Assembly: GCA_022495005.1 (NCBI GenBank) | Contig: JAGYXB010001802.1 | Location: 124,001 to 188,000 of the forward strand | DNA: 64,000 bases | Direction of reading: 5' to 3' | Source of the DNA: Rhyacophila brunnea | Lineage: Eukaryota; Arthropoda; Insecta; Trichoptera; Rhyacophilidae | In this document: positions 9,782 through 22,057 of the stretch, one piece after another | Layout of the letters: every line of letters starts with the position of its first letter | Position numbering within the stretch: position 1 is the first letter of the stretch | Translations under genes and position numbers: made by a program | The notes under the pieces: generated by a model | Told to the model about the DNA's origin: nothing | Databases searched by the model: none | What the model saw: only the letters and a program-made list of their open reading frames with translations

Positions 9782-10194
9782 ATTCAAGGCCAACTTCATA
9801 TAACTAATAAAAAATACTGTTTATTTCTACGAATAAAAAAAGACAGGAAGGAAAATGTGTACAGATCACGGCAATCAGAAAGGCCGGCAAATATGGCCGA
9901 CAATGCGTGATACACAAAATTACAAACACATTCGAAGTTTGCCGCACACGTACAGACCACGTGATATTTGTTTACGCAAAATCGTCGCTTTTCAAAATGG
10001 CGAATTTGATTGCCAGATTTTACTGCGATGAATCAAGATGTTCCTTCTTGTCTTTCTTTATTCGTAGGTTTGTTTACACTATGTACACTGAGAAATTTCT
10101 ATTTATAAAATCGGAAACGATTTTTACAGAAGAGTTTTGGAATATAATGCAACCAAAACTGGAAAAAATTCTATCATGGGTGTTGCATTACTGA
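9782..10194 (+). pseudogene. YqaJ-like recombinase C-terminal exon, broken by a MITE, unit 1
   Basis: An acceptor-like tattttattacag precedes IQGQLHITNKKYCLF (9782-9826). After a 241-bp MITE the coding resumes as FVYTMYTEKFLFIKSETIFT and EEFWNIMQPKLEKILSWVLH to a stop at 10194. The order QGQLHIT, YC-F-VYT, EKF, FW--M-PKL matches my recollection of the C-terminal part of insect YqaJ-domain (lambda-exonuclease-like) proteins, many of them carried by mobile elements. No N-terminal exonuclease core is visible upstream. Judged a dead tail fragment. Confidence 0.5.
9827..10067. mobile_element. MITE inside YqaJ-like exon, unit 1
   Basis: Inverted ends ctacgaataaaaaaagacag and ctttctttattcgtag are flanked by gtttattt and gtttgttt, an 8-bp duplication matching at 7 of 8 positions. 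Removing it rejoins the YqaJ-like reading (YCLF then VYT). An 8-bp duplication suggests a hAT-type non-autonomous element, although the ends lack the usual CAG. Confidence 0.65.
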
Positions 10195-10250
10195 ATTAGT
10201 TAACCCCAGGTCCATGCCACCGCGTGAACCACTGTGGATATTCAGCCATT

Positions 10251-10378
10251 TCCACACTGGCAACTTCATTAAATTTTACGATACTTACCATAATTGCTTA
10301 AGAAATTTTACGATAATCATCATAATTATCGTAAAATCTAACGAGGTTGCCAGCAACTTAACTTGTTGCCAGTGTGGA
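10251..10378. mobile_element. Foldback element, unit 1
   Basis: Perfect 14-bp inverted ends tccacactggcaac and gttgccagtgtgga enclose 100 bp that contains a second inverted repeat, attttacgataat...attatcgtaaaat. The whole 128 bp could fold as a nested hairpin. No coding capacity; class unknown. Confidence 0.65.
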
Positions 10379-10888
10379 CCCGGCATTATATTATAAATAA
10401 AAATTTAAAATTATAAATATTTATGATTTATGTCTTCGACAGCCCTGATGAAATATGAGTCGGATCGAGTCATAGAGCAAATTTATTGACACAAACAACT
10501 TTGACACGACCTTTTTATATTAACTAGTAGACCAGATATTATGGACCACATGTTAAAAAATCATATTTTCAATTTTCAAGGCCAATTCTGTAGAACGTCC
10601 CCTTAAGTATAGTTTAATTACAAAAAAAAGCATGATCCTATTAACTCAGTCACGAAATGACCCGGGAATCCAAAAGCACGAGCTGTAAGAACATACAATA
10701 TTGTGTGATTTCTTAATCTTGATTTTTCATGGATTACGCAATGTTTATATGAATTTTAAAAACTAACCAACACTATATTCAAATTGTATTATTAGTTCAA
10801 TGAAAACAAATACGTATAGCACCTGTACACGTGCATGGTATTACTGTCGGCAATAGTGCTTATTTTAAATTATCGTGACAATAACTGT

Positions 10889-11194
10889 TTTTACACGTAA
10901 AAGTGCTGACTGTCTCACCAATCTCATTCTTCAAAAGTAGGCGAGACGCGATGTTGTCATTTTATACTACTATTTGACAGGACGTGTTGAAAATCGGTTA
11001 ACGTCAAAATGAGTACTTCGTGCCATTATCGTTCTACTGCGCAGACGTAGATCTTACTTGCGCATAAAAAATCAGCATAATTCAGAAGCTTCTAAACTTG
11101 TTTGATTCATGCACGCAATCTTGCTAACTGCAGAATAATACATTTTTCCCCATACATTGTCTTACTGTGCAAAGTAAATCCATGCACGTGTAAA
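10889..11194. mobile_element. Possible second MITE, unit 1
   Basis: Short inverted ends tttacacgt and acgtgtaaa bound about 300 bp whose core (ctatttgacaggacgtgttg, ctactgcgcagacg) is an inverse-orientation relative of the MITE at 620-978. The ends are short, so the boundaries are tentative. Equivalents lie near 22694-22998, 34645-34950 and 44397-44704, with different bases at the left edge in the different units. Confidence 0.3.
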
Positions 11195-11301
11195 TGGGGT
11201 ATTATGTCTGAGTAAGTTTAGTGTGCACTATTTATGTCGAATCTTAACAGACTACCTCCACCCTTCACCACTGGTAGGTACCTATAAAATACTTATAATA
11301 C

Positions 11302-11454
11302 CTGATCTGTTAGCATAGGCTTAGATGATGAGTATTCTTCGATGTTATCAAACGATTTTTCATCTTTTATCAGACATGCATCTTTTGTCATTTCCTCTTT
11401 CCAATGTTGCCATTGCAAATCTACAGATTTGATGTTGGGGCCTGCTGTAGTATT
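11302..11454 (-). CDS. Second exon of minus-strand zinc-finger gene A
   Basis: A 153-bp stretch between an acceptor (tttattttttttag, minus strand, ending at 11455) and a donor (CAG|GTATTATAAG at 11302). It is fully open in phase 0 at both ends and reads NTTAGPNIKSVDLQWQHWKE then a Lys/Glu/Asp-rich segment (IKDEKSFDNIEEYSSSK). Phase matches the first exon (13000) and finger exon (9046). Composition is that of the acidic region upstream of fingers. Splice sites, phase and absence of stops in all four copies support a real exon, although the downstream finger exon is broken. Confidence 0.6.
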
Positions 11455-12350
11455 CTAAAAAAATAAACAATGAGTACGAAATAAAAACAAACAGTATACA
11501 ACAGAAAAACAGAAAAAATAGGTAGGTAAATAAATTAAAAATACAACCACATTGTATATATGTATATAAATAATAATGCTGTCCATATTATCAGATATTT
11601 GATAGGTACGACTTGATACTTAGGAGCCAGGTAACTCAGAAATAAAGGAAATGCCTAAAGTGTGTGTAAATACAAGCAAAACATCTCGAATGTGGAATAA
11701 TATGGGATAAACTTAAACACGTGTCAAGAATGCGTCATTCTAAGCTGTCCTTCGTTCTGACAACTTTACTGCTATCGTTTTATGCACTGACACTCATTCA
11801 ATAAATTTGATCTCAATGTTATGAGGCCATCAGTTTCTGTTACAACAGAAAACTGTGTTATACGGAACATACAAATTTCCAAACACAACTAAATTTTTGT
11901 ATAAATACAGCAGGTACCTACTCCATTCGTCAAAAACAATTTCAAAAACGACCCGTAATTCACACTTTTTAATGTAAAATACTATGCAAAACAATTAAAA
12001 ATCATAATTATATAACGCCCACGATGTTCTAGCGGCTTACGCGTTGACTTAACGTCGTGGGTCCCCATACATATTATTTTTCAATTTGTTTTTGAATCAG
12101 AGTATGAATCTAACAGGTTTAACAAGTGGTTAAGATCCATTTCTCGTAAAAACAAAAATCTGTTAATAGAAACCTCCACTCTATGGAGGCCCATATTATG
12201 ATCTTCTTAGGATCGGACATGGTCAATATGTTTTCATGAAAACTAAACATGATGACAGAAGTAATCGAAATAGTTAGCAGACGGTATTGCGTGTTTTTTT
12301 CTATAAACAATCTTGTATCTGTGTCCTTAACTTGGCTCGACATTAAGCTA

Positions 12351-12709
12351 CTTTACAAGCTACAAGCCAACGAATTTACAATCTGCTTGTAAACTCGCCC
12401 AGTGTCATCATCGAACAAGCTAACAAGCAGATTGTAAACAATCTACCGAGAAAAGACGAAAGCCGGACTACTTTACACGCTACACGCTGGCGTGTGGACT
12501 GATATGCGTCTGCGCAGTAGAGCGATAGTGGCGACCTCTCGGTAAAAAAGCGAACTACTCAATACGTCCTGTCAAAATAGTACCAAAAATGACGGTTTCA
12601 ACTCGCTAGCCTGTTGGCTTCTGAGCGAGTGGAAAGTTTTGTGTATCAATATCACAATCGCACTAGCTGACTCGCCCGCTTTTAAATTCGCCACAAGCAG
12701 CTTGTAAAG
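12351..12709. mobile_element. MITE-like element with TA flanks, unit 2
   Basis: Copy of the element at 620-978, at the same place in unit 2, so it was present before the array expanded. Inverted ends and flanking TA are intact. Confidence 0.45.
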
Positions 12710-12999
12710 TATCTCAATTTCATCGACGTTTTCCTACTGAGAAGCCCAGAAACAAATGGGTTTTTGTTTATTTCTGGGTTACAATAAATTTTGTTATGTT
12801 TTATCTCAATTATCATCTCAATTAGAAGACCTCAATAGATAAATTCCGGCAACCGCCATCGTCTTATTTGGATGTCAAGGATAGCTTGAGCAAATGTATT
12901 ATTTTGTATTGCGTAAACTGGTGTGGTATGCGTTCATTGCAATTTGAACGTTTAAAAATATCAATTACGAGGTTTCTAAATTTGTTTTCAATAACTTAC

Positions 13000-13171
13000 C
13001 TCAAACGTAGCTGTGTGAATGCCGTCAACGTTCTCTTGATTTAGGTACGAGTAAATAAACATGTCCAACGGGAGAGTCCGAACGCTTTATCGGCACATCA
13101 AACCAAGTTGGACCAGATCGCTGGACTCCTACAAGACATTCCTCGTCTTTTTCTTCTTCTTTTATGTCCAT
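13000..13171 (-). CDS. First exon of minus-strand zinc-finger gene A
   Basis: Same structure as 1269-1440: ATG at 13062 (21 codons to the GTAAGT donor at 13000/12999) and an overlapping 48-codon frame from 13171. The next exon in phase 0 is at 11454-11302, followed by the finger exon at 9046-6880. The implied first intron is about 1.5 kb. Confidence 0.4.
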
Positions 13172-13968
13172 ATTAACGTTTTATAACGATATATTACTGT
13201 TATATTTACTTCATGTCTGCGTAACAGCTGACCAATAGCTGCAAGACAAATACGAGGCTCTGCCATTTTCAATCATAGAGCATATAAATAGAACAAGATC
13301 ATAATATTATTTCATAAACAATAATATTTTATAAATGTATATTTTATTTAAATTAGGTATATTCGTATTTATTATATGAAGACGACATGCTTATTAATTA
13401 AATATTTATGTACAGAATACCCAAAGGACAGTGAAATAATTTTTAATTGATATTATTAATTTTTCAATAGTATTAAAACAAAATATTACATACCATAAGG
13501 TTTGTAAAAAGCTTTGCCAAAAGCGGTATATGAATACAGATAAAACATACTTTTGTTAGTTATAAACACCTTATCTGTATATATTTGAATAAAAAAGTAA
13601 ATGAATATAGTTAAATATATAAAATTATATAGATTTTTTAGTACGACAGGCGTTAAAAACAAGAAAAACAAACATTAAAACGGACTGTTTTTATAGCTTT
13701 ATTAAACTTTTCTATTGTAGATATTTGTTAGCAGAGACAATGTAGTCATGAGGTAATAATAAAAATATCGATGAATAAAAAAACTCATTAAAACAATTTG
13801 GTTTTACAAGACGTATATTATTTGAAATTTATTATAAAAACAATACCAAAATCAAAATCAACGTTTTTTTAATTAATAAAACTATTGTGTTTGTGGCAAT
13901 GGCAACTTCCGACCACGGAAAAAATAACAATGTCAAAATGTTCGTAGGCGCTGAACAACATCAAAATT

Positions 13969-14118
13969 ATGTACATAAAACAGGAACCATTGGACAATTA
14001 CGATTGCGAGACGAAACAAAATATCCACAATACTTCGGAGTACGACAGAAATGTCGAAATTCCCATTCTCAACCGGTATGTGAAGGAAGAAGACGAATAT
14101 TTCATGCAGCAGTACGAA
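13969..14118 (+). CDS. First exon of plus-strand zinc-finger gene, unit 2
   Basis: Identical in coding content to 2238-2387 (MYIKQEPLD... to YFMQQYE, then GTAGAG). The finger exon follows at 15307. Confidence 0.4.
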
Positions 14119-14242
14119 GTAGAGTTTTGTTTTTATTTCACAGTTTTTGCTTTCCCCCTATATTTTACAATATTAAGCGACCTAGAATAGTTTCAATTTA
14201 CGCTACAATTAGAAATCAATTTATTCAATTTTAAATATTTCT

Positions 14243-14909
14243 AACTTCAGGTATTCTCTCAACATGTCCCGCCCGTCGTAGCCTTTGGGACTTACAGTAT
14301 CGTATGATTGTTTGCTGTCCAATCAGCTCTTCCAACAACCCATGGTTCATTTTTATTCTGTAGTTCCCATTTTCTAACGTGGGTCCAAGGATTTTGCGGA
14401 GTATTTTGCGCTCGAAGACAGCTAATTTACTTTCCTCGTTTTGAGTTAAGCACCAAGTTTCACAGACATACGTGACCACCGTCCTTATAATTGTTTTATA
14501 TAAAAGAAGTTTACTTCTTCGGCCTAGAATTTTCGACCCCACCAATTGCTTGCATGGCATGCCAGCATTTATTCCCGGAGATAAGGTGGATTTTTATGAC
14601 CTCTCCTGTCTTATTTTGGGTGTTTAGGCTGTTTCTATATTCTGCAGCGGTACCTGATCGCGTGTGCTGACCATATACTTAGTTTTTGACTGGTTTATTT
14701 GCAGCCCGGCGTTTTTTGCTATTATTTTCATGGCGCCACCATAGTCGATCATCTTCTGTTTGGATTTGCTTGTAATTACTTTGTCGTCAGCATAAGCGCG
14801 TTGTACTATTATCTACCAAACATCTTATGTTGGTTTTACGAGCTATGGATTCCACCACAAGGTTAAATACCATAGTGGATAGTGCATGCCCTTGTCTCAC
14901 ACCTTAAAA
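14243..14909 (-). pseudogene. Non-LTR reverse-transcriptase fragment, unit 2
   Basis: Same fragment as 2512-3178, at the same position and with the same lesions, so it predates the array. Confidence 0.75.
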
Positions 14910-15306
14910 TCAATAAACAGTAGGTGGAGTGTCAGGTTGTATTCGTTATTTCGATTTTTACTTCCTATGATAAAATATTTCAAATGTTATGATACATATG
15001 AAGATATTGTCATGTGTCTAGACTGAGCATTGGAGATAAAGAAAGGTAATCAACGCTATCCATGCTCATTACATGCTGGACAGTTGCATAAGGGAGGGTA
15101 GCTCTTTTCTGCATAATACATTTATTTCCCTTGGCACGCTGTGGGTGTGTATACTTACTCGCAACTTTCACCATTTCGCTTTGCTGACATTCCATTGACA
15201 AATTTGACTAGTGCAGGGCTGGCTCTCGAGTCTCCGTTTGGTAATAATTTATAATTAAATAATATGTCATCTCACCAACTGATACTTTCAATATTTTTCT
15301 TTTTAG

Positions 15307-16028
15307 TTTGCCGCTGGAAGCTCAGTAACTGCCAGCATTGCGAGACGCAAATCATTGACGGAGAATACTGATGTACAAGATACTTGGGAGGACATACAGA
15401 TTGACGAACAGGATATTAAGAAAGATGTCCGAGAATACATAGAAAGGTTTAGCGATATAAACGCCTGTCGGCTGCTAATCGTGATATTTCTCAATCGAAT
15501 GTGGGAAACCCTGAACTATTAGAGGCTGTTATGAAATTAGAAAATAAATCGTTTTATAAAAATAATTTTGTGTGTATTATTTGTTTTGATTATTTCGGAT
15601 CGTTCGACCTACTGAAGTTTCACAAATTATTACATGGAAATACATCGACGAAAATAAGTCATTCAGGTGAAAAAAAGTTTAAATGCGATGTCTGCAATTA
15701 CTCATGTGTACAGTGGCATGAAGAAACATAAAATAACTCATTCGGGAGACAACCAATTTAAATGTGATGAATGTAATTACTCAACTGCGAGGTCAAGTGA
15801 CATGAAAGTACATAAAATGACTCATTCTGGAGAAAGGCCATTTAAATGCGATGTATGTAATTACTTATGTATACAGTCAAGTATCATGAAGAAACATAAA
15901 ATGACTCATTCTGGAGAGAAGCCATTTAAATGTTATGAATGTAATCACTCAACTTCAAGGTCAAGTGCCATGAAAATACATAAAATGACTCATTCTGGAG
16001 ACAAGCCATTGAAATGTGATGTAATGTG
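15307..16028 (+). pseudogene. Plus-strand C2H2 zinc-finger exon, unit 2
   Basis: As 3576-4290, with the same two frameshifts. Differences: a 3-bp in-frame deletion near 15413 (Asp-Ile instead of Asp-Asn-Ile, shared with unit 4), and the last finger reads on to KPLKCDVM before stopping, where unit 1 stops four codons earlier. Confidence 0.7.
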
Positions 16029-16235
16029 ATATATTCACTGAAGTTAATTTGGAAAAGAGGAAGAAGCTGTTCTCACGAATCCTTAGAACTTCCTGAGTTA
16101 TATCCAACTGGGCGAGAGTTAACAAACGAAAAAATTAAAGATTTACTTTCACTCCTACATTACATACCCCCGATTCATCACAACTTTTACAACAATTTAA
16201 AAAGCAACAATGCAGCTTTGGATGATGGTTTAGAA
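16026..16235 (+). pseudogene. Unidentified transposon-like C-terminal fragment, unit 2
   Basis: Identical fragment to 4298-4507, again ending at the hAT 5' end. Confidence 0.4.
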
Positions 16236-18430
16236 CAGAGGTTCCCAACCCCGTGCCCGCGGAACGATTCGTATGTACTACCACTATTCGACAGAGACAG
16301 AATTTTCACGCTAGCCTGACACACGCAGAAAACCCGAAGTGAACGAACGCCACGAACTGAGCCGATGAACGCCGAAGCACGTGATAGTAGTCACGTGCTC
16401 GTACCGTCCCGATTGCTTCGGCGATCATCGGCTCAGTTCGGGTTTTCGGCGTGTACAAGGAGTGATGTGCAAATAGCATTCCGCGCCTGGAACCGCGTTG
16501 TTGTCATTGTGATTGCGATTGCTGCCCCGTTCGGGTCGCGACAGTTAGCTAGGAGACATCTTTGTCTGACGAAACACGAATTAGGAGTTTTGATATTCCT
16601 TCTATATAGTTCTAAAATGAGTAGACCGAGTAAAAGACAACGAACCTATAATTTTATCACTGACTGGGAGGAATCATATTGTTTCTTTAATGTGAAAAAT
16701 AAATGCGTCTGTTTGTTGTGTGGTAGTAGTATTGAAGTGCCGAAAAAAAATAATGTTGAACGACACTTTCAGACAATTCATGCCACTTTTGATGTGAATT
16801 ATCCAGTTAAATCTGAAGTAAGAAAGAAAAAATTATGTCAACTAAAATCAAGTCTAACTGCACAACAGACTGTTTTCACTAGACATGTGGCAAATTCTAA
16901 AAAGGTCACCATTGCTTCTTTCAAAATTTCTCACATGCTCGCAAAAATGAAGAAACCTTTCGTTGATGGTGGGTTGTTTAAAAAACTATTTTTGACTGGT
17001 GCCGATTGTTTGTTTGATGGATTTTCTAACAAATGTGAGATTGTCTCAGCAATACAAGACTTACAGTTGTCAAATAACACCGTCACAAGAAGAATACATG
17101 CAATTTCAACAGACATACAAACTCAGGTAAAGACTGCCTTGGAAATATGTGGCTGGTTCTCGCTACAATTTGACGAGTCAACAGATATATCAGACACCGC
17201 ACAGTTAGCAGTTATGGTGAGAATGGTATTTAGTAACTTCACAGTTATGAAAATAGCTACAAAAATAATCAATTCTATTCGAGCAGCTCCTTTGCAACAC
17301 CGACTTTTCAAAGCCCTGTTAGAAGATACTGAAGATAAAAAACATGACCTTATTCTGCATACTGAAGTACGTTGGCTCAGTAAAGGAAAGATTCTTACAA
17401 GATTTGTGAGTTCAATTGAAGAAATAAAAACATTTATAAACGATAAAAAGGAAAATTATGATGAACTAGCTGACTCTCGCTGGCTGATTGAATTGGGATA
17501 TCTCACAGACATCATGGAAAAATTGAATTCTTTAAATTTGGAGTTGCAGGGGAAAGACAAAAACATAGCTGAAATGATAAGCTCTGTAAAGTCATTTAAA
17601 GCTAAATTGGATTTGTTGATATCACATCTGCAGATCAATTCTCTCGTGCATTTCCCACATATGAATAAAATGCTAGGTAACAATGAATTAAACGGGTCAT
17701 TATTTATTAAGCATCTTCAAGTGTTAAAAAAACAATTTGAAGAGAGATTTTTGCAGTTTACAGATATCGAGCCAATTGTTTCCTTCTGTATCAATCCTTT
17801 TACTTGCCAAATAAATATAATGGAAATGGGCGCATGTATTGCAGAACTAGAGTTTTGGAGCTTAAGAATGATATTTTGCTTAAATCCTTAATATCAGAGG
17901 ACTTTTGGAATACAGTGGACAGAGAAAAGTTCCCATTTTTGAAAAAGCGGCATATAAAATTGAATCATTTTTCGGTTCGACATATTTATGCGAATCATTG
18001 TTTTCAAACATGAAATTATTAAAATCAATATATAGATCTCCACTCACTGATGAGCATCTTTATGATTGTTAGCTAACAGGATTATCGTCATACTCTCCTA
18101 ATTATGAGTTACTGGCCAATGATATGCAATGCCAAAGATCACATTGACATATTGATATTCTATTTTTTTATAAAATGTTTTCTTTGTATTTGTGTTTTTT
18201 GTTTACGTTTTGTAAATAAATTTCTCTGTGTGTATGCAATTTGAATAATAGTTTTATTATTTTGAAACATTTTTGTTTATTATTTATTAATAAATTATGA
18301 ATATAAGAAAATAAATTATGGGAAAATGAGTAGTTATGGAAGGAGTTTGTCAATTAAAAATAGGTGGTGCCCGCCACCCTACCGATATTTTAGAATGTGC
18401 TCTAGAGTACACAAAGGTTGGGAACCCCTG
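16236..18430 (+). mobile_element. hAT DNA transposon, unit 2
   Basis: Same insertion as 4508-6632, with the same inverted ends. About 0.25 kb spanning the second catalytic Asp is missing near 17245, where unit 3 has the full sequence. Confidence 0.9.
16617..18147 (+). pseudogene. ZBED-type hAT transposase, unit 2 (internally deleted)
   Basis: Open for about 425 codons from MSRPSKRQRTYNF: BED finger, FDESTDISDTAQL with the first catalytic Asp, then a direct jump from FSNFTV to MKIATKIINSIRA that removes the block with the second Asp. The helical region follows (DLILHTEVRWLSKGKILTRF), then a frameshift at about 17820. The C-terminal segment is further split by a 1-bp loss near 17945, and a TAG replaces a Leu codon near 18068. 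Although the longest open frame in the array, it lacks the catalytic core. Confidence 0.85.
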
Positions 18431-18677
18431 GCGTACACTATTTGAAAAACGCTACTGTAGAGCGTCACACTGCCTTTATCTTTAGCGATAGGTAGGGGGC
18501 ACGTCAAAGATCCTAGCCTGGAGGCCCGCTTCAGGATGTGTGGGGCATGCCTACATTAATGCATTTCGTTTTGTCAATATGACTCAAATTATACCTCTTC
18601 AAATTCATATGTTGCGAACATTTGAACTCGAAATGTCCACACTTATAAAGTTTTTAGTTTTTAAATTACAGGCTGTT

Positions 18678-20852
18678 CTACGTAAAAAAAATCACATCAT
18701 CTACATTTAAAGGGTTTTTCACGACTGTCATCTTACGACGAGTCATCCTATGCACTCTTAAACCTGCGGAAGAGGCGCATCGAAAATCACATATGAGACA
18801 CGTATATGGTTTTTCACCGCTATGAGTCTTTTTACGTGTTTTTAACGAAGGAAAACTATTACACTTGTAACGACAGTCATCACAATTATACGGTTTTCTA
18901 TCTAAGTGCTTCAATTTCTGTTGTTTTAAATCAATTTCTTTAGTAGACATGTAATCAAAATTGTCACATTGAAAGGGCATAATATCTCCTCCATGAATAG
19001 CTAGTGTATCTTCAACACGTTCAATCTTACACAAGTAAATTCGCTTTTTTTACATTTCAAAACTTTTTTCACCGCAATGCGTCGCTTTGTGCTTTATTAG
19101 ATTCGTTCGCTGGAAACACTTACAGCTCAATTCACGGCAATTACATCGTTTTTCAGCAAAGTGAATTAATTTGTGAGCGTTTAAATTGCTAGTAGTACTT
19201 TTTAAATCACGTGCTGGACACTTGTAGGGTTTACTTTTTCATTACCATGCGTCAGTCTGTGTACCTTTAATAATGCATATATGGCACATTTAAAATCGCA
19301 TTCGTTGCATTTATATGGCTTTTGACCCGAATGAGTTATTTTGTGCAGGTTCAACGAATACATGTTTGAACATCTGTAATCACACTGGTCACATTTAAAC
19401 GGTTCTTCGTCATTGTGGGTCAATCTGTGCGACTTGAACTCTGTAGATTTAAAGCATTAAAATTCGCAGTCATCACATTTAAAATGCATCTCTTTTCCGT
19501 GTGAAACCTGATGAACCTCCAGCACACTAGCTTCCCTGCACTTAAAATCACAATACGTACATTTCAACATGAACTGACTGCCGTGCGTCATTTTGTGCCT
19601 TTTCAGACTTGTAGATGTAGTACATTTAAAACTACACAAAGTACACTCATAAGGTTTTTCACCGGTGTGTATCATTATATGAGAATTTAAATTGCTTAAA
19701 CTCTTCGATTTAAAATCGCATAAAACGCACTTATACGGCGGCTTAGATCCGATATGCGTCATTTTGTGCAACTTCAAACTGGCCGGTAATTTGCAAGAAA
19801 ATTGACATTCACTGCAACTATAGGGTTTGTCACTAGTATGCGTAATTTTGTGGAGTTTTAACGCAGCGAAATTCGCACAATTAAAATCACAAGTTTGACA
19901 TCTATAAGATTTTACTTCGACGTGGCTCAACTTGTGGCGTTGAAGATAAAGTGGCTTGCTACACGCATAATCGCATTCATCGCACTGAAACGCCTTTTCG
20001 CCGGTATGTGACATTTTGTGTTTTTTAAGACTACTATTATTAATACATCTGAAATCACATTCACCACATTTAATAGGTTTTTCACCCGAATGAACCATCA
20101 TGTGTTGGCGTAACGAGGAATATTCGTCGTTTTAAAATCGCATACGTCGCATTTGAACGGTTTTTTGCCGGAGTGTTTCATAGTGTGTCTGTTATAATTA
20201 GACAGACTTGTTGAAGCGTACTCACACAACGCGCACTTAAACGGCATATCCGAGCCATGGGTCATCTTGTGCTCTTTCAAATTCGTCGCTTTCGTGCACC
20301 TCTATTCGCACACATCGCATTCGTAAGGTTTCTCCTTTGAATGCGCCAATACGTGCGTTTTCAAGTTAAACGGTTTTCTACATCTATATTCACATAAGTT
20401 ACACTTTAGAGGCTTCTCTTCGCTGTGGATTACTTTGTGACTTTTCAAATAAGCCAAATTTTTGCATTTGTAGTCACATGCATCACACTTAAAAGGTTTT
20501 TTAATGTCTTGATGTGTCTCCATCGCGCCCGGCTGTTCTGTACAGTCATTTGTGCCTTTAGTAATAATAATTTCGACTTCAGGCGTTTCTTTTTTAGATA
20601 TCTTACTATGGGCACTCAACTCATTATCATCAACCGATATTTCTGAGGTTGCAATTTGTTCTTTTGCTTCACTTGCTTTCAGTGGATTTCCACTACAGCC
20701 AGGTACTGCGTATTGACTGTCATTCATATTCAGTTATTTAATTTTTTATCACTTTGTCTTCGAATAAAATCTCATGGTTTGGCAATATTTCTTTTGTTTC
20801 GAGAGCATTCAATGAAGAACTGCTGACTTCTGTTTTAATAAATTAATGTTCT
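18678..20852 (-). pseudogene. Minus-strand poly-C2H2 zinc-finger exon, gene B (unit 2)
   Basis: Same exon as 6880-9046, with the shared TAG (20302-20304) and TAA (19457-19459). Extra lesions: a 4-bp insertion next to the acceptor (aaattaatgttc, shared with unit 3), a TAA in the acidic region (VIKN then stop) with a nearby 4-bp insertion (shared with 3 and 4), and a private 1-bp deletion near 20118. The last fingers (KPYNCDDCRYKCNSFPSLKT, KPYTCLICDFRCASSAGLRV) remain open to a stop at 18678. Confidence 0.8.
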
Positions 20853-21587
20853 CTAAAACAAAAGATACATTTAATTAAACATCATTTGGAATAACTCCAC
20901 AAACACAACTATCATACAAGTTATGAAGTGGAACAAAATCAACTGTTTGTAACACACTTAAGGGGGGCTGAAGAGCTCGACATTTCAATATAATTTAGTA
21001 TAAGAAGGACCTCGGTGTCATAAGTACGTTAATTTAAATCGATCTTTTCGCGAAAATCACTAATCATCGTAGATTTTATTTCAAGAAACATTATTATTGT
21101 TATTGATATTGTCTGCCGCTGAACATTATTATTATTTTATAAACACCTGCAAGATGTACGCCGATCAGAAAACAGGGCTGTCAAAATAATATTATAAATT
21201 AATATTTTTTAAATGTTAATTTCATCATAGTTTTTAATCAAACCTGTGCAAGTACGTACTGATAACTTGGATGGATTTTGTAGCAAACATACTATTGATA
21301 TATATATGGGTATATTATTATTATAACCCAATTCAAATTGAACATAGGTTGATACTCAAATACTATTATAGTATGTTTATGATTTCGAGAAAATAATACG
21401 ATGGTATAATTAATCCATATCAATTAAGTATTTGAAAACATTACATTCGCACTTTGCAAGATAACATCAAAATGTGTATATACTTATCTAAATGACAAAT
21501 GACATTCATGAGTGCGCACGGCTGAAAGCTTGGAAATGTGTTTTTTTCTATTTCAAAATCTTTTAATTGTGTATTTTTTTCTTAAAG

Positions 21588-22001
21588 ATTCAAGGCCAAC
21601 TTCATATAACTAATAAAAAATACTGTTTATTTCTACGAATAAAAAAAGACAGGAAAGAAAATGTGTACAAATCACGGCAATCAGAAAGGCCGGCAAATAT
21701 GGCCGACAATGCGTGATACACAAAATTACAAACACATTCGAAGTTTGCCGCACACGTTCAGACCACGTGATATTTGTTTACGCAAAATCGTCGCTTTTTA
21801 AAGTGGCGAATTTGATTGCCAGATTTTACTGCGATGAATCAGTATGTTTCTGCTTGTTTTTTTTTTATTCGTAGGTTTGTTTACACTATGTACACCGAGA
21901 AATTTCTATTTATAAAATCGGAAATGATTTTTACAGAAGAGTTTTGGAATATAATGCAACAAAAACTGGAAAAAATTCTATCATGGGTGTTGCCTTACTG
22001 A
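21588..22001 (+). pseudogene. YqaJ-like C-terminal exon with MITE, unit 2
   Basis: As 9782-10194, with the MITE at 21633-21874. The acceptor region reads ttcttaaag instead of attacag, and the tail reads MQQKLEKILSWVLPY. Variants are shared with unit 3. Confidence 0.5.
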
Positions 22002-22057
22002 ATTAGTTAACCCCAGGTCCATGCCACCACGTGAACCACTGTGGATATTCAGCCATT

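Larger units (their letters stand above)
1..11731. repeat. Tandem array unit 1
   Basis: First copy of the large tandem unit. The phase was set at the window's first bases (gcgtcattctaagctgtcc), which recur at 11732, 23536, 35480 and 45238, so the true duplication breakpoint is not known. The copy is colinear with units 2-4 over its whole length, with scattered substitutions and small indels. It carries the best-preserved N-terminal part of the minus-strand zinc-finger exon. Its right half shares variants with unit 4 and its left half with unit 2. Confidence 0.97.

Noticed and set aside
16365..16616. N-terminal extension of the unit 2 hAT transposase (84 codons before MSRPSKRQRT)
   Set aside because: It translates the subterminal stem-loop region and has no family counterpart. 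The Met before the BED finger is the expected start.
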